64,000 nt of DNA from Chitinophaga sp. CF418 (GCF_900142925.1 NZ_FRCN01000004.1:310001-374000); one strand, 5' to 3'; shown: positions 35,003 through 44,011, numbered from the stretch's first letter. Notes: generated by a model from the sequence alone, not told the origin. Numbers and translations are program-made.

Positions 35003-37456
35003 TTATAAATTAATAAACGCATCCGGTATCCCTTTTACGGTGGCTCCTACCATACTCTTTCTTTTATTCAGTTGCACGCTGATCTGCGCCTGTCCATTGG
35101 CCAGTTGCACTCTACGTGATCCACCAGCGGTACCCTGATCATCAATCAGGGTACCGCTACCTGCAATAGAAAAATTGATATAGTCAGCTGCATCCAGGCA
35201 GGGAACGCCTTGTGCGTCCAGTAGTTTTACCTTTATTATGGCAGTGTCGCCGGTAATGGTTTTCTCCAACAACAGTTGGGCGGGTTTAGTCCATTGGTCT
35301 GTCTGGTAGGTAAAGGCCACTTCGTCTGTCACAGTTTCCTTTCCCTTACGGGCTATTACTTTCACCTGATAGTTCCCTTTGTGCAAAGGCAGTTGCCAGC
35401 GAAGGCCCCCCGCCGGAAAGTCCTGGCTGTTACGCTTTTTAACGCCATAACTTTTTCCGTTTACAAACAGTTCTGCTTCCGGGCAGTTGGAGTATACCCA
35501 TATCATTTTTTCTTCTCCATCTTTCCCCCAGCGCAATGGCCAGTTGTGTCCGTAAATATGAGCCATGGGCTGGGTGGTCCAATAGGATTGAAATACGTAG
35601 TAAGCCTCCTTGGGAGTAAGATCACGGGCTACTATGCCTTTCTGATTTACGTATGGAACGGGATTCTCAGGGCGTAAGGGTGTAGAGAAATCCTTAAAGA
35701 TCCAGTAAGCGCTTCCGGTGAGTTGTGGTATTGTTTCCTGTTCTTTCAGGTGCCAGTCAATAAGGTTACATGCATAGGTCTCTGACCAGTCTCCATCTTT
35801 GGATGCCCGTGCGCTACCGCCTGTAAGGGCAAAATCGCCGGTGCGTTCATCTGTGCCTTTGCCGGTGGTTACTTTTTTCAGGGCTGCTTCAGGGTATTCT
35901 GCATGCCGACCCTGATGACTGTCAGCGCCCCATTCCGCATGAAAGAAGTGCGGCACGTCGGCAATGGCTTTTAATGTTTCATTCTTGTACTCTGTATAAC
36001 GGCCGCGGTACCAGCCTGCCCAGATGGAAGGAGAATATACGTCTACAATATCCTTACAGAAATCGCAGCGGCGGATGGTTGTTTTACGGGAGCTATCCAG
36101 TAGATGCGCCAGCGCATTTAATTCACTCATGAAAGCGCGGATCTTCTGTTTGTCAAACTCCGGGAAATCGCCAGGCCAGTCGTTCTCATTTCCCAATCCC
36201 CATAAGATCACGGCGGGATGATTACCATGCTGCGTGATCATGTTGGTCAGCATACGGCGTGCCTGCTCTTTGTATACGTCACCACCCAATCCACCACGAC
36301 ACCAGGGAATTTCTTCCCACACGAGTATACCCAGGCTATCACATAACTCCAGTACCAGGGGTGACTGCTGATAATGCCCCAGTCGTATGAAATTGGCACC
36401 CATATCCTTTATCATTTTCATTTCCCGGCGTATCATATCTTCAGTAAGTGCTGCTGCCACGCCAGCGCCATCTTCATGCCGGTGCGTACCTTGTAACAAC
36501 AGGCGTTGCCCGTTGAGCATAAAAGGTCCGTGCGTTACAAATTCAAAGTGCCGGAAGCCAAAATGGCCACTCCAGACAGCTTCACCAGCGCTGCTTTTGA
36601 GATGGGCCTGCACGGTATATAACTGCGGCTGGGCAGGTGACCATAATAAGGGTCTCTTAATAGTAATTGAAGGTATAACCAGTATGCTATCTTTTAACGC
36701 GACCTGCTGCATGTAGTGTTGTACTACTTTTTTCTGAGGATCAAGAATGTCAATATCCAGCGTAGCCTGCGCTGTATGCTGCGGATTACGGAATACTGTA
36801 CGCAATTGCACCACACCTGTTTTACCTTGTGCATCTACCTGCGGATTGATGTGTAATTGTTCAAAGGATAAAGCGGGCGTATATACCAGATTTATGTACC
36901 GGTATAGGCCTCCATACACATTAAAGTCAGACATGGAAGAAGGGATCATTTCTACATCCCGGGCGTTGCTGCAACGGATCTCCAGTGGCACTCTACCGTT
37001 GTACCGTTTAGCGTCGGTACTTTGCAGGAACCGTTGTATGGCGTCTGTGACGTCTACCGTCCATTCATCATAGCCTCCTGTGTGATGAGCGACGAGAGTA
37101 GTATAAATATAGACGTCCGTTTTTTGTCCGGCGCCTTCGAAGTGTAAGAGGGTGCGGCCTTGTGCATAAGGATTCTTAATATCCAATGCTGTTCTATACC
37201 AGCCTGGACCCTGATAATAGTTTATATCCGGATCTACGGCATCTTTTGCGTTAAAGCAATGAGGTAAAGTAACTTTATCCCACAAGGGAACTGATTCCGG
37301 GCTACCTTCTGCAGCCGGGCGTACGGCTTCCCATACGCTGCCTAAATCTTCCTTTAAGAATTCCCAGTTCTGTGTAAGGCGCTGGCTTTGCTGTGCCTGC
37401 GCCATGAATGGCAATAGACAAAAGATAAGTCCTGTGAAGAGCAGGTGACGGATCAT
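35003..37456 (-). CDS. Secreted GH2-family beta-galactosidase-like enzyme
   Basis: The 817-residue protein has a signal peptide (residues 1-21), then the GH2 sugar-binding, Ig-like and TIM-barrel domains. The barrel has GTHRHEDGAG, the predicted acid/base Glu424 in WGLGNEND and the predicted nucleophile Glu508 in FHAEWGADS. Two further beta domains follow. The family contains beta-galactosidases, beta-glucuronidases and others; the pattern around the acid/base best fits beta-galactosidase-like members. It heads the GH operon and has a perfect 18-bp palindrome just upstream of its ATG. Confidence 0.88.
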   Translation of the reverse strand: MIRHLLFTGLIFCLLPFMAQAQQSQRLTQNWEFLKEDLGSVWEAVRPAAEGSPESVPLWDKVTLPHCFNAKDAVDPDINYYQGPGWYRTALDIKNPYAQGRTLLHFEGAGQKTDVYIYTTLVAHHTGGYDEWTVDVTDAIQRFLQSTDAKRYNGRVPLEIRCSNARDVEMIPSSMSDFNVYGGLYRYINLVYTPALSFEQLHINPQVDAQGKTGVVQLRTVFRNPQHTAQATLDIDILDPQKKVVQHYMQQVALKDSILVIPSITIKRPLLWSPAQPQLYTVQAHLKSSAGEAVWSGHFGFRHFEFVTHGPFMLNGQRLLLQGTHRHEDGAGVAAALTEDMIRREMKMIKDMGANFIRLGHYQQSPLVLELCDSLGILVWEEIPWCRGGLGGDVYKEQARRMLTNMITQHGNHPAVILWGLGNENDWPGDFPEFDKQKIRAFMSELNALAHLLDSSRKTTIRRCDFCKDIVDVYSPSIWAGWYRGRYTEYKNETLKAIADVPHFFHAEWGADSHQGRHAEYPEAALKKVTTGKGTDERTGDFALTGGSARASKDGDWSETYACNLIDWHLKEQETIPQLTGSAYWIFKDFSTPLRPENPVPYVNQKGIVARDLTPKEAYYVFQSYWTTQPMAHIYGHNWPLRWGKDGEEKMIWVYSNCPEAELFVNGKSYGVKKRNSQDFPAGGLRWQLPLHKGNYQVKVIARKGKETVTDEVAFTYQTDQWTKPAQLLLEKTITGDTAIIKVKLLDAQGVPCLDAADYINFSIAGSGTLIDDQGTAGGSRRVQLANGQAQISVQLNKRKSMVGATVKGIPDAFINL

Positions 37457-37474
37457 TATTATTGAATTATGTGT

Positions 37475-37492
37475 TGTAATACTCGTATTACA
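37475..37492. promoter_or_regulatory. Perfect palindrome upstream of the GH2 gene
   Basis: TGTAATAC and GTATTACA flank two bases, giving an 18-base perfect palindrome that starts 19 bases upstream of the GH2 start codon. It is well placed for a repressor or activator of the GH2-GH29-GH36 operon. Confidence 0.5.
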
Positions 37493-37629
37493 GGCAAAGC
37501 CCTACCATGCGTTACCATTGATGGCAACGATACAGTTTTGACGGCGTTATTTATTGAGAAAAAGAGGGATGGATGATAGTGGGTGTCTACTCCTTCTTTT
37601 TCATAAACCTGGAATCTTGTTGTAAGTTA

Positions 37630-37643
37630 TGCAATCGTTTGCA
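37630..37643. promoter_or_regulatory. LacI/CRE-type palindrome
   Basis: TGCAATCGTTTGCA fits the LacI-type consensus TGNAANCGNTTNCA at every fixed position. It is about 175 bases upstream of the GH2 start codon and matches related sites at 2200 and 29035. Confidence 0.5.
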
Positions 37644-37872
37644 TAAAAGGAAATTCTTGAGGGAAATTTAGCTGAAGAGAAGGCTGAGTGGGAGCTATTG
37701 GTGAGAAGGGGTATAGAATAATAACCCATCCTGATATTATTTTCTCAATCACAAAGATTAGTTCAAACAAAGACATGTTAACTTCAGTAAGTATATCCCA
37801 GGTATAGTAACCTTAAAGCGGCACGGTCCGGAAATCCTCTAAAGAAACGTTTCAAATATTTTATATTTAATA

Positions 37873-38124
37873 ATGATGGAACTATTAAGAGAAAACGAAT
37901 TAATCTGGTCGCCTGTTGTTGCTAATAACCGGATGAACCGGAAGCGAACAGCAAGCGGGGTCAATAGCTATGAAAAAGAGCTGAATTTTAATCCCGGAAT
38001 ATATATAGATAAACGTCTGGAAGAACAAGGATATGCCAAATGGCTAGACCTATGTTGTGGAGAAGGCAATGCCCTGCTTCAGTATGCCAATGAAGTAGCA
38101 GGCGCAAAGTTGTATGCTCGATAG
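37873..38124 (+). pseudogene. N-terminal fragment of a SAM-dependent methyltransferase
   Basis: The 83-residue frame carries the start of a class I methyltransferase, with WLDLCCGEGNALLQYA as motif I at about residues 57-72, and then stops at a TAG in the middle of the nucleotide-binding domain. Motifs II and III, expected in the following 120 residues, are absent from all frames, so this appears to be a remnant. An A-rich promoter-like region precedes it. Confidence 0.65.
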
Positions 38125-38208
38125 GCGCTGAACTCCACAACAAAGTAAATTGGACTTTATAGCAAACGCCAGTGTCTAACACCACTGTAATTTTGCTAAA
38201 AAAGAACA

Positions 38209-39624
38209 ATGAAATACATAGATCGAATTTACATTAACGGGAAGTTTGCTACTCCGAAGGGAACAGAGAAGGCAGATATCATCAGTCCAGTGGACGGTTC
38301 AGCCATAGCGCAGCTCACCTATGCGAACGAAAGCGATACAAATGATGCTATTGCCGCCGCCAGTGAGGCGCTAAAGCACTACTCCCAAAGCACGATAAAA
38401 GAACGGACCACTTATCTCCAAAAGATCCATGACGAGATCATGAAGAGAATGGATGATCTTATTGAAGCTACTATTATAGAATATGGCGCAACTAAAGAAC
38501 GGGCAAAGTGGTCAAACATGCTTGCGGCAACTACTTTCTCAAGTCATATATTGATCCTTGAGCAATATCCATTTGAAAAAAAGGTCAATGAATCGAGAAT
38601 TGTAATGGAGCCGGTTGGTGTCACTGCACTATTTACACCCTGGAATTCCAGTTCCGGGTCAATAGCGGTGAAGCTTGCACCTGCACTGGCTGCTGGTTGT
38701 ACTGTAATTATCAAACCGAGTGAATTCAGCCCCTGGCAGTCTCAGATCATCATGGAATGTATCGATGCTGCAGGTTTGCCTGCAGGCGTGGTAAATATGG
38801 TCAATGGACGGGGAGACGTTATCAGTAAAGCACTGATGGAAAGTCAAATGGTTACGAAGATCGCTTTTACCGGTTCTACGCAGGTAGGGAAAATGATCGC
38901 CCAACAATCAGTAGCAACCATGAAAAGACTAACGCTGGAACTAAGTGGCAAATCAGCCAACATTATTTTAGATGATGCGGATATCTCCACTGCAATTCCC
39001 ATGGCACTGCAGGCTTCTTTTATGAACAATGGGCAAGCTTGTATTGCAGGTTCGCGTTTACTGGTACCCGAAGCAAAAATGGGGGAAGTAAGGGAAGCAT
39101 TAATAAAGGCTGCCGGGCGCTTTAAAGTAGGCAGACCTTATAATGATGACGTTAATATTGGACCAGTTGCCAGCCAGAAGCAGTATGACCGTATACAACA
39201 ATATATCAACATCGGTATTGCCGAAGGCGCTGAAGTAATATGGGGAGGACCAGGCCGTCCAGAAGGACTTGACGATGGTTACTATGTGAAGCCTACTATC
39301 TTCATGGGCGTCAACAATAGGATGCGTATTGCGAGAGAAGAGATCTTTGGTCCGGTACTAAGTGTCATTCCTTACCATGATGAGGAAGAAGCGATTGCCA
39401 TTGCCAATGATACGGATTATGGGTTAATGGCGTATATCAGTTCAAAAGATGTAAGTCGTGCGGAAAAGCTGGCATCTAAGCTTAAAGCAGGCAGAGTATT
39501 GATCAATACGCTGAAACATGATCCATTAGCCCCATTCGGCGGATTCAAACATTCAGGCATCGGGCGGGAAAACGGGACATTCGGATTGGAGGCATTTCTG
39601 GAAGTGAAGGTGTTAATTGCTTAA
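38209..39624 (+). CDS. NAD(P)-dependent aldehyde dehydrogenase
   Basis: The 471-residue protein has the full aldehyde dehydrogenase set: FTPWNSSSGSIAVKLAPALAAG, the cofactor loop FTGSTQVGK, the catalytic glutamate in LELSGKSANI, and the catalytic cysteine in NNGQACIAGS near residue 281. The C-terminal LAPFGGFKHSGIGRENG motif is also complete. Substrate is unknown; aromatic, aliphatic or semialdehyde types share these motifs. It stands alone after a methyltransferase fragment and ends before a strong hairpin terminator. Confidence 0.93.
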   Translation: MKYIDRIYINGKFATPKGTEKADIISPVDGSAIAQLTYANESDTNDAIAAASEALKHYSQSTIKERTTYLQKIHDEIMKRMDDLIEATIIEYGATKERAKWSNMLAATTFSSHILILEQYPFEKKVNESRIVMEPVGVTALFTPWNSSSGSIAVKLAPALAAGCTVIIKPSEFSPWQSQIIMECIDAAGLPAGVVNMVNGRGDVISKALMESQMVTKIAFTGSTQVGKMIAQQSVATMKRLTLELSGKSANIILDDADISTAIPMALQASFMNNGQACIAGSRLLVPEAKMGEVREALIKAAGRFKVGRPYNDDVNIGPVASQKQYDRIQQYINIGIAEGAEVIWGGPGRPEGLDDGYYVKPTIFMGVNNRMRIAREEIFGPVLSVIPYHDEEEAIAIANDTDYGLMAYISSKDVSRAEKLASKLKAGRVLINTLKHDPLAPFGGFKHSGIGRENGTFGLEAFLEVKVLIA

Positions 39625-39721
39625 GTTATACAGATCGCCGGCGGTATGGAAGCGGTATGGTGAGAGACAGGAAGCTCCTGCTGGAAGATGATTATATGCT
39701 AATTCACAAACGTTATAAAAT

Positions 39722-39752
39722 AAAGGCTTCAGGATAGTATTCTGAAGCCTTT
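39722..39752. terminator. Hairpin terminator between convergent genes
   Basis: AAAGGCTTCAG and its complement CTGAAGCCTTT flank a 9-base loop. It lies between the aldehyde dehydrogenase and the convergent Crp/Fnr gene and can serve both. Confidence 0.75.
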
Positions 39753-39788
39753 GTTTCCGTAGGGAATAAAGGCATGCCAATTGCCGCA

Positions 39789-40367
39789 TTAAGATTTTAA
39801 GTACTGTTGCCTAACGCGGCTAAGCGTTTCCCTTGTAACCCCAAGGAATGAAGCCACCATGTGCAACGGTACCCGGCTGTAAAATTGAGGGTAAGATTTA
39901 ATAAAATTTAAATATCGCTCTTCAGCAGTTTCGCTGATGTTACTTAGTATTCGCCGCTGAGTAGCGTCATAATTTCTGGCATCCAGTCTTTCTTTAAACC
40001 GCTGAAACTTGGGAATTCTTCTTGTTAACGCTTCAAAATCCTCTTTTTTGATAAGCAATACTTCGCTGTCCTCCAGGGCATCGATAGTTCCCTGCGCAGG
40101 ATGACCTGTACTAAAGCTTTCGCAATCACTGATCCACCAATTTTCAATCGCGAATTTTAAGATATGCTCTGCACCATCCTTACCAATACGGTACAGCCGC
40201 AGGCATCCTTTGGCAACAAAACAATTGTAAATAGAGGCATATCCTTCCTGGAGAAGGTATTGACGCTTACGCAGTTTTCTTTCTATTGTGACTTGCCTCA
40301 CAAGGTCCAGTTCTTCATCACTTAGCCCCGCCCCTTCTTTCAAATAAACGGCCAATGACTCAAACAT
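39789..40367 (-). CDS. Crp/Fnr-family transcription regulator (third in window)
   Basis: From the ATG at 40367 the protein has 192 residues. It has a cyclic-nucleotide-binding-type beta-roll (EGYASIYNCFVAKGCLRLYRIG) and a C-terminal helix-turn-helix ending HMVASFLGVTRETLSRVRQQ. It is shorter and different in sequence from the paired copies at 16.1 and 19.8 kb. An upstream frame starts with TTG and is less likely. It is followed by a terminator of the SDR gene upstream on the same strand, and a Crp-type palindrome lies near that SDR gene. Confidence 0.88.
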   Translation of the reverse strand: MFESLAVYLKEGAGLSDEELDLVRQVTIERKLRKRQYLLQEGYASIYNCFVAKGCLRLYRIGKDGAEHILKFAIENWWISDCESFSTGHPAQGTIDALEDSEVLLIKKEDFEALTRRIPKFQRFKERLDARNYDATQRRILSNISETAEERYLNFIKSYPQFYSRVPLHMVASFLGVTRETLSRVRQQYLKS

Positions 40368-40444
40368 AATTTCACAGCTTTTGACAAAGCTATACAAAAT
40401 CCGCTAACAGGGGTATCCTCAGGGAGACATGTAATTGTAAAAAA

Positions 40445-40470
40445 AGCCCGTAGGGGCACTACGGGCATGC
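40445..40470 (-). terminator. Terminator of the SDR gene
   Basis: GCCCGTAG and CTACGGGC flank a 5-base loop (40447-40467). On the minus strand it is followed by a run of T, 23 bases past the SDR stop codon. Confidence 0.75.
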
Positions 40471-40490
40471 TTTTATCCGCTTGTATCCGG

Positions 40491-41258
40491 CTATTTCATC
40501 AGACTGATATTTGTTGTACCTCCGTCCACAAGGATCTCAGTCCCCAGAATGAACGATGATTCGTCAGACGCCAGGAATACGGCGGCATGTCCAATATCAG
40601 ACGGCTGACCAATTCTTCCGGTCGGGATAATATTCACCCAAAGTTGTTTCACATGGTCAACCTGCTCTTCGGGTACAAATCTGTCAAATACCGGTGTATC
40701 TATCGTCCCGGGCGAAATTACATTCACCCTGATCTTTCTGGACAACAAATCCAGGGAAAGCCCCTTGGCGAGCGATATTACAGCAGCCTTAGCGGCACCG
40801 TATACCGCCATTCCCGGAGCTACGCGATGTCCGGCAATGGAACCGATAAGTACAATTGACCCTCCATCATTCATATATGGAAGTGCTTTTTGCACTGTAA
40901 AATAGACGCTTTTCAAGTTCAGGTCCATATACAGGTCATAGCTTTCTTCTCCAGTCTCGGTCACAGTTCCCATTTGAGAGCCTTCAACAACCCCTCCGGC
41001 ATTAACCACGACGGTATCAATCCTGCCAAATTTTTCGAATGTTGTCCTGAAAATATTTTCGAGGTCGTCCATATTGGTCACGTCGCCTTTTAATCCGACG
41101 AAATTCTTGCCTAACCGCTGAACTGAAGTGTCGATTGTGTTCTGATTCCTGCCAGTGATGGTCCCCGTTGCACCTTCATTTTTAAAAGCCTCAGCAATGC
41201 CAAAACCTATGCCGCTATTACCGCCAGTTATCACGGCTACTTTGTCCTTTAGTCTCAT
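40491..41258 (-). CDS. Short-chain dehydrogenase/reductase
   Basis: From the ATG at 41258 (MRLKDKVAVITGGNSGIGFG) the protein has 255 residues. It has the classical SDR cofactor motif TGGNSGIG, a NAG motif (VVNAGG), and the catalytic Ser-Tyr-Lys set in VLIGSIAG and YGAAKAA. The C-terminus (DGGTTNISLMK) is also typical. The substrate is unknown. It is divergent from the AraC-type gene across about 190 bases that hold a Crp-like palindrome. Confidence 0.9.
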   Translation of the reverse strand: MRLKDKVAVITGGNSGIGFGIAEAFKNEGATGTITGRNQNTIDTSVQRLGKNFVGLKGDVTNMDDLENIFRTTFEKFGRIDTVVVNAGGVVEGSQMGTVTETGEESYDLYMDLNLKSVYFTVQKALPYMNDGGSIVLIGSIAGHRVAPGMAVYGAAKAAVISLAKGLSLDLLSRKIRVNVISPGTIDTPVFDRFVPEEQVDHVKQLWVNIIPTGRIGQPSDIGHAAVFLASDESSFILGTEILVDGGTTNISLMK

Positions 41259-41335
41259 TTTGTTAATTGATTTATTACAGTCCAAAGTTGATCTACCTTT
41301 GCCCCATGGTACAAGGAGATTTGATAAGAAGTTTA

Positions 41336-41351
41336 TGTGATAAATGTCACA
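41336..41351. promoter_or_regulatory. Crp-type consensus palindrome
   Basis: TGTGA and TCACA are separated by six bases, an exact match to the Crp half-site arrangement. It lies in the SDR/AraC divergent region about 78 bases upstream of the SDR start. Confidence 0.45.
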
Positions 41352-41451
41352 GGCCCGCATGAAGTAAGAGAATCAACCAGCAAAAACTTGATCCTTCACC
41401 ATTTTAGGGAAACACACTTTCATAATTTGCATTGGCAATACAAAACGTAAA

Positions 41452-41829
41452 ATGATGGCTAAACTTCCTGATCTCTCCACTTCCCGGAAAGCTGAGATTG
41501 TAGCTCAGTTCAAGCAGGTATTAGACAACCATTTGAATGACTTTATGGCCGGACGGGTAGATAAAATGTACGAGCTTAAAGATATTGCTGATATTATCTG
41601 CCTGCATCCCGTTCATCTGAGTAAAGTGATCAAACTGGAAACCGGTCATCATGCCTGTTACTTCTACGAGCAGAGGATCTTACTGGAAGCTAAAAAGTTA
41701 TTAGCTGATACAGCTTTATCGATCAAGACGATCGCTTACAAGCTGGATTATGACGAATCAAATTTTACTAAGTTCTTTAAGAGGTTCACGGGTATAACGC
41801 CATCATTATACAGGAAATCTATTTCGTAG
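41452..41829 (+). CDS. AraC-family DNA-binding domain protein (short)
   Basis: The 125-residue protein is almost entirely an AraC/XylS-type double helix-turn-helix: helices VDKMYELKDIADIICLHPVHLSKVIKLETG and ALSIKTIAYKLDYDESNFTKFFKRFTGITP are clear. There is no ligand-binding domain, so it may act as a constitutive or partner-controlled regulator. It precedes an aldo/keto reductase by 19 bases, and lies opposite the SDR gene, so it may govern both. Confidence 0.85.
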   Translation: MMAKLPDLSTSRKAEIVAQFKQVLDNHLNDFMAGRVDKMYELKDIADIICLHPVHLSKVIKLETGHHACYFYEQRILLEAKKLLADTALSIKTIAYKLDYDESNFTKFFKRFTGITPSLYRKSIS

Positions 41830-41848
41830 AACGATTTAAACTGAGAGA

Positions 41849-42721
41849 ATGAGTAACAAAGTATTTGTTATTGGAGCGGGCACGGCAACCCCGTTAACCG
41901 CCCGTACGCCAGGTTATGGAACCATGCGTTTGACTGGTGAAGATATTTGGGGAGAACCGCGGGATCGCAACAACGCCATAGCGCTGTTGAGAAGGGCAGT
42001 GCAGCTGGGCGTCAACTTTTTTGATACTGCAGATTATTACGGGCCGGGAGTAACCAACAAGCTTCTTGCGGACGCATTATATCCTTATCCTGCTGACCTC
42101 ATCATAGCTACCAAGGTCGGCGCAAAACGGGGAGCAGACAAAAGCTGGCAACCATACAGTAAGCCAGAGGAATTAAGGATGAGTGTTGAAAACAACCTTA
42201 AAGAACTGAAAATGGAGCAGCTACCTTTAGTGCATTTGGGGAAGGCTACGAACAGTCCAGATTATGAAGAGTCCCTCTCAATTATGTTAGAGATGCAGCA
42301 AGAAGGTAAAATTCTGCATTTAGGCCTTACTAATGCAACTATTGATCAGTTTAACGCCGCCATCAAAATGAGTAAAATTGCCAGTGTAGAAAATATGTAT
42401 AGCTATACACAGCGCGTTACAGATCCAAACAATCCATACGGCATGCAAGGCGGAGAGGTACTGTCTTTGTGCGAGGAACATCAGATTCCTTTTATTCCTT
42501 ATTTTTCACTTCAAACGTCTTTGCCAACCGGACAGGATAAAATTAAACAGGTTGCAGATGCCAAAGGCATCACTACAGCACAGCTTAACATCGCATGGCT
42601 GCTTCATCATTCTCCGTGGATTCTGCCTATTCCCGGCACTACGTCCATCCAGCATCTTGAAGAAAATATAAAGGCCGCTGAGATTTCGTTATCAAAAGAG
42701 GAGTTGGAATTTTTAGGTTAA
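41849..42721 (+). CDS. Aldo/keto reductase
   Basis: The 290-residue protein has family motifs: GYGTMRLTGED..., the FDTADYYGPGVTNKLL strand with catalytic Asp and Tyr, the lysine in IIATKVGAKRG, and the C-terminal LPIPGTTSIQHLEENIKA cofactor site. The catalytic-loop histidine normally seen after the lysine is at VHLGKAT. The reaction would be NADPH-dependent reduction of an aldehyde or ketone; the substrate is unknown. The AraC-type gene is 19 bases upstream. Confidence 0.9.
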   Translation: MSNKVFVIGAGTATPLTARTPGYGTMRLTGEDIWGEPRDRNNAIALLRRAVQLGVNFFDTADYYGPGVTNKLLADALYPYPADLIIATKVGAKRGADKSWQPYSKPEELRMSVENNLKELKMEQLPLVHLGKATNSPDYEESLSIMLEMQQEGKILHLGLTNATIDQFNAAIKMSKIASVENMYSYTQRVTDPNNPYGMQGGEVLSLCEEHQIPFIPYFSLQTSLPTGQDKIKQVADAKGITTAQLNIAWLLHHSPWILPIPGTTSIQHLEENIKAAEISLSKEELEFLG

Positions 42722-42800
42722 TGCGCTGCATTAAAGTAACGCAACAGAGATTGTACTTGTATTTGCTAAAAAATGCCCTGAGTGAAATCTGGTATAAATT

Positions 42801-42833
42801 AAAATGGTCTTTCTTCTTCAGAAAGACCATTTT
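42801..42833. terminator. Bidirectional hairpin terminator
   Basis: AAAATGGTCTTTC and GAAAGACCATTTT flank a 7-base loop between the convergent aldo/keto reductase and methionine aminopeptidase genes. Confidence 0.8.
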
Positions 42834-42869
42834 AATTTATCGTAGCCTGAATTGACGGAACATCTAAGC

Positions 42870-43634
42870 TTAATTAAATATTCCATTCATTTCCGTTAGT
42901 ATTATAGGCTGTCCATCGGTAATAACGATCGTATGCTCATGTTGTGCCATATACCCTCCCTTGTTGCCGACCATCGTCCATCCGTCGTTGAGCTCCACTG
43001 CATATGTAGATGATGTTGAAATAAATGTTTCTATTGCTACGACCGAATTCTTCTTGAATCTCCTCTGGTCAAAACGGTTCTTATAATTCAATAAACTGTC
43101 AGGATCTTCGTGAAGGCCCCGGCCGATGCCATGTCCCCCAAGGTTTTTAATAACCTTGTAGCCATGTTTCTTAGCTTCTGTTTCCATGAGCTGCCCAATA
43201 TCTGCTATTTTCACTCCTCCCTTTATATTACTGATTGTCTTACGCAGAATCTCTTTTGAAGCGTCGACTAATTTTTGATGTTGATTGATATCTTGTCCAA
43301 GGACAAAGGAACCTCCATTATCGGCCCAAAAGCCTTCAAGCTCGGCAGAAACGTCAATATTTATTAGGTCTCCTTCTTTTAAAATGCGTCTGTCCGTTGG
43401 AATTCCGTGGCAAAATTCATTACCGACACTTATGCATGTCCAACCTGGAAATCCGTATGTCAGGTACGGCGCTGATTTTGCTCCAAAGCTGTCCAGGACC
43501 TTAGCTCCAAATTCATCAAGCTCTTTCGTACTCATCCCAGGTTGTGCATAATTAACCATTTCCTTTAAGGTGTATGCAACAGCTTCACTTGCTTTTTGCA
43601 TGCCTAATAATTCCGACTCTTTTGTTATTGACAT
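42870..43634 (-). CDS. map: Type I methionine aminopeptidase
   Basis: The 254-residue protein has the metal-binding and substrate residues of type I MAP in the segments SVGNEFCHGIP, INIDVSAELEGFWADNGGSFV (Asp pair), GGHGIGRGLHEDP (His) and VAIETFIST and HEHTIVIT. It removes the initiator methionine from new proteins. This is a stand-alone copy not next to ribosomal genes, so it may be a second copy. Confidence 0.95.
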   Translation of the reverse strand: MSITKESELLGMQKASEAVAYTLKEMVNYAQPGMSTKELDEFGAKVLDSFGAKSAPYLTYGFPGWTCISVGNEFCHGIPTDRRILKEGDLINIDVSAELEGFWADNGGSFVLGQDINQHQKLVDASKEILRKTISNIKGGVKIADIGQLMETEAKKHGYKVIKNLGGHGIGRGLHEDPDSLLNYKNRFDQRRFKKNSVVAIETFISTSSTYAVELNDGWTMVGNKGGYMAQHEHTIVITDGQPIILTEMNGIFN

Positions 43635-43732
43635 ATTTTCCCTTTTTGAGTTTTCAGCGTGTTAACTTTGTAGTTTCTACCTATAATAAAGTTATAAAAA
43701 AGCCCTTAAAGATGCGCTTTTCATGATTGTAA

Positions 43733-44011
43733 TTGCTAATTAAATATCCCCCCGACTTCGCAATTTTATCCAACCCAATATTTGCCTACTTTAGCTCCTG
43801 TTTAAAACTATCCATTTTGAGTTATACATCACTGCCACTCAGAGAAGCAATTGAAAAAGACCTCCTAACCTCACTAACTATCACAGACTTTGCCATGTTG
43901 TTAGATGCCCCTGATGAACTGATTGTCAGGATTTATGAAGGAGATTCTGTGTTACAGGATGATATGGACCTGTATGTACCGAAACAAAAAAACTTTCAAG
44001 CGTTTGCCTGA
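43733..44011 (+). CDS. Possible small hypothetical protein
   Basis: A 92-codon frame runs toward a terminator-like hairpin. Its second half (LREAIEKDLLTSLTITDFAMLLDAPDELIVRIYEGD) has a protein-like amphipathic pattern, but the first 30 residues do not and there is no clear ribosome site. I do not recognise it. A shorter start within the frame is possible. Confidence 0.25.
   Translation: MLIKYPPDFAILSNPIFAYFSSCLKLSILSYTSLPLREAIEKDLLTSLTITDFAMLLDAPDELIVRIYEGDSVLQDDMDLYVPKQKNFQAFA

Larger units (their letters stand above)
37457..37872. other. Intergenic regulatory region before GH2 operon
   Basis: No protein-coding gene is seen. The stretch holds a perfect palindrome at 37475-37492, a LacI-type palindrome at 37630-37643, and an AAACGTTT palindrome (GAAACGTTTC) at 37844-37853 just before the methyltransferase fragment. 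Confidence 0.6.

Noticed and set aside
40367..40397. TTG start for the third Crp/Fnr gene
   Set aside because: An ATG 30 bases downstream gives a normal family start; the upstream part adds no conserved residues.
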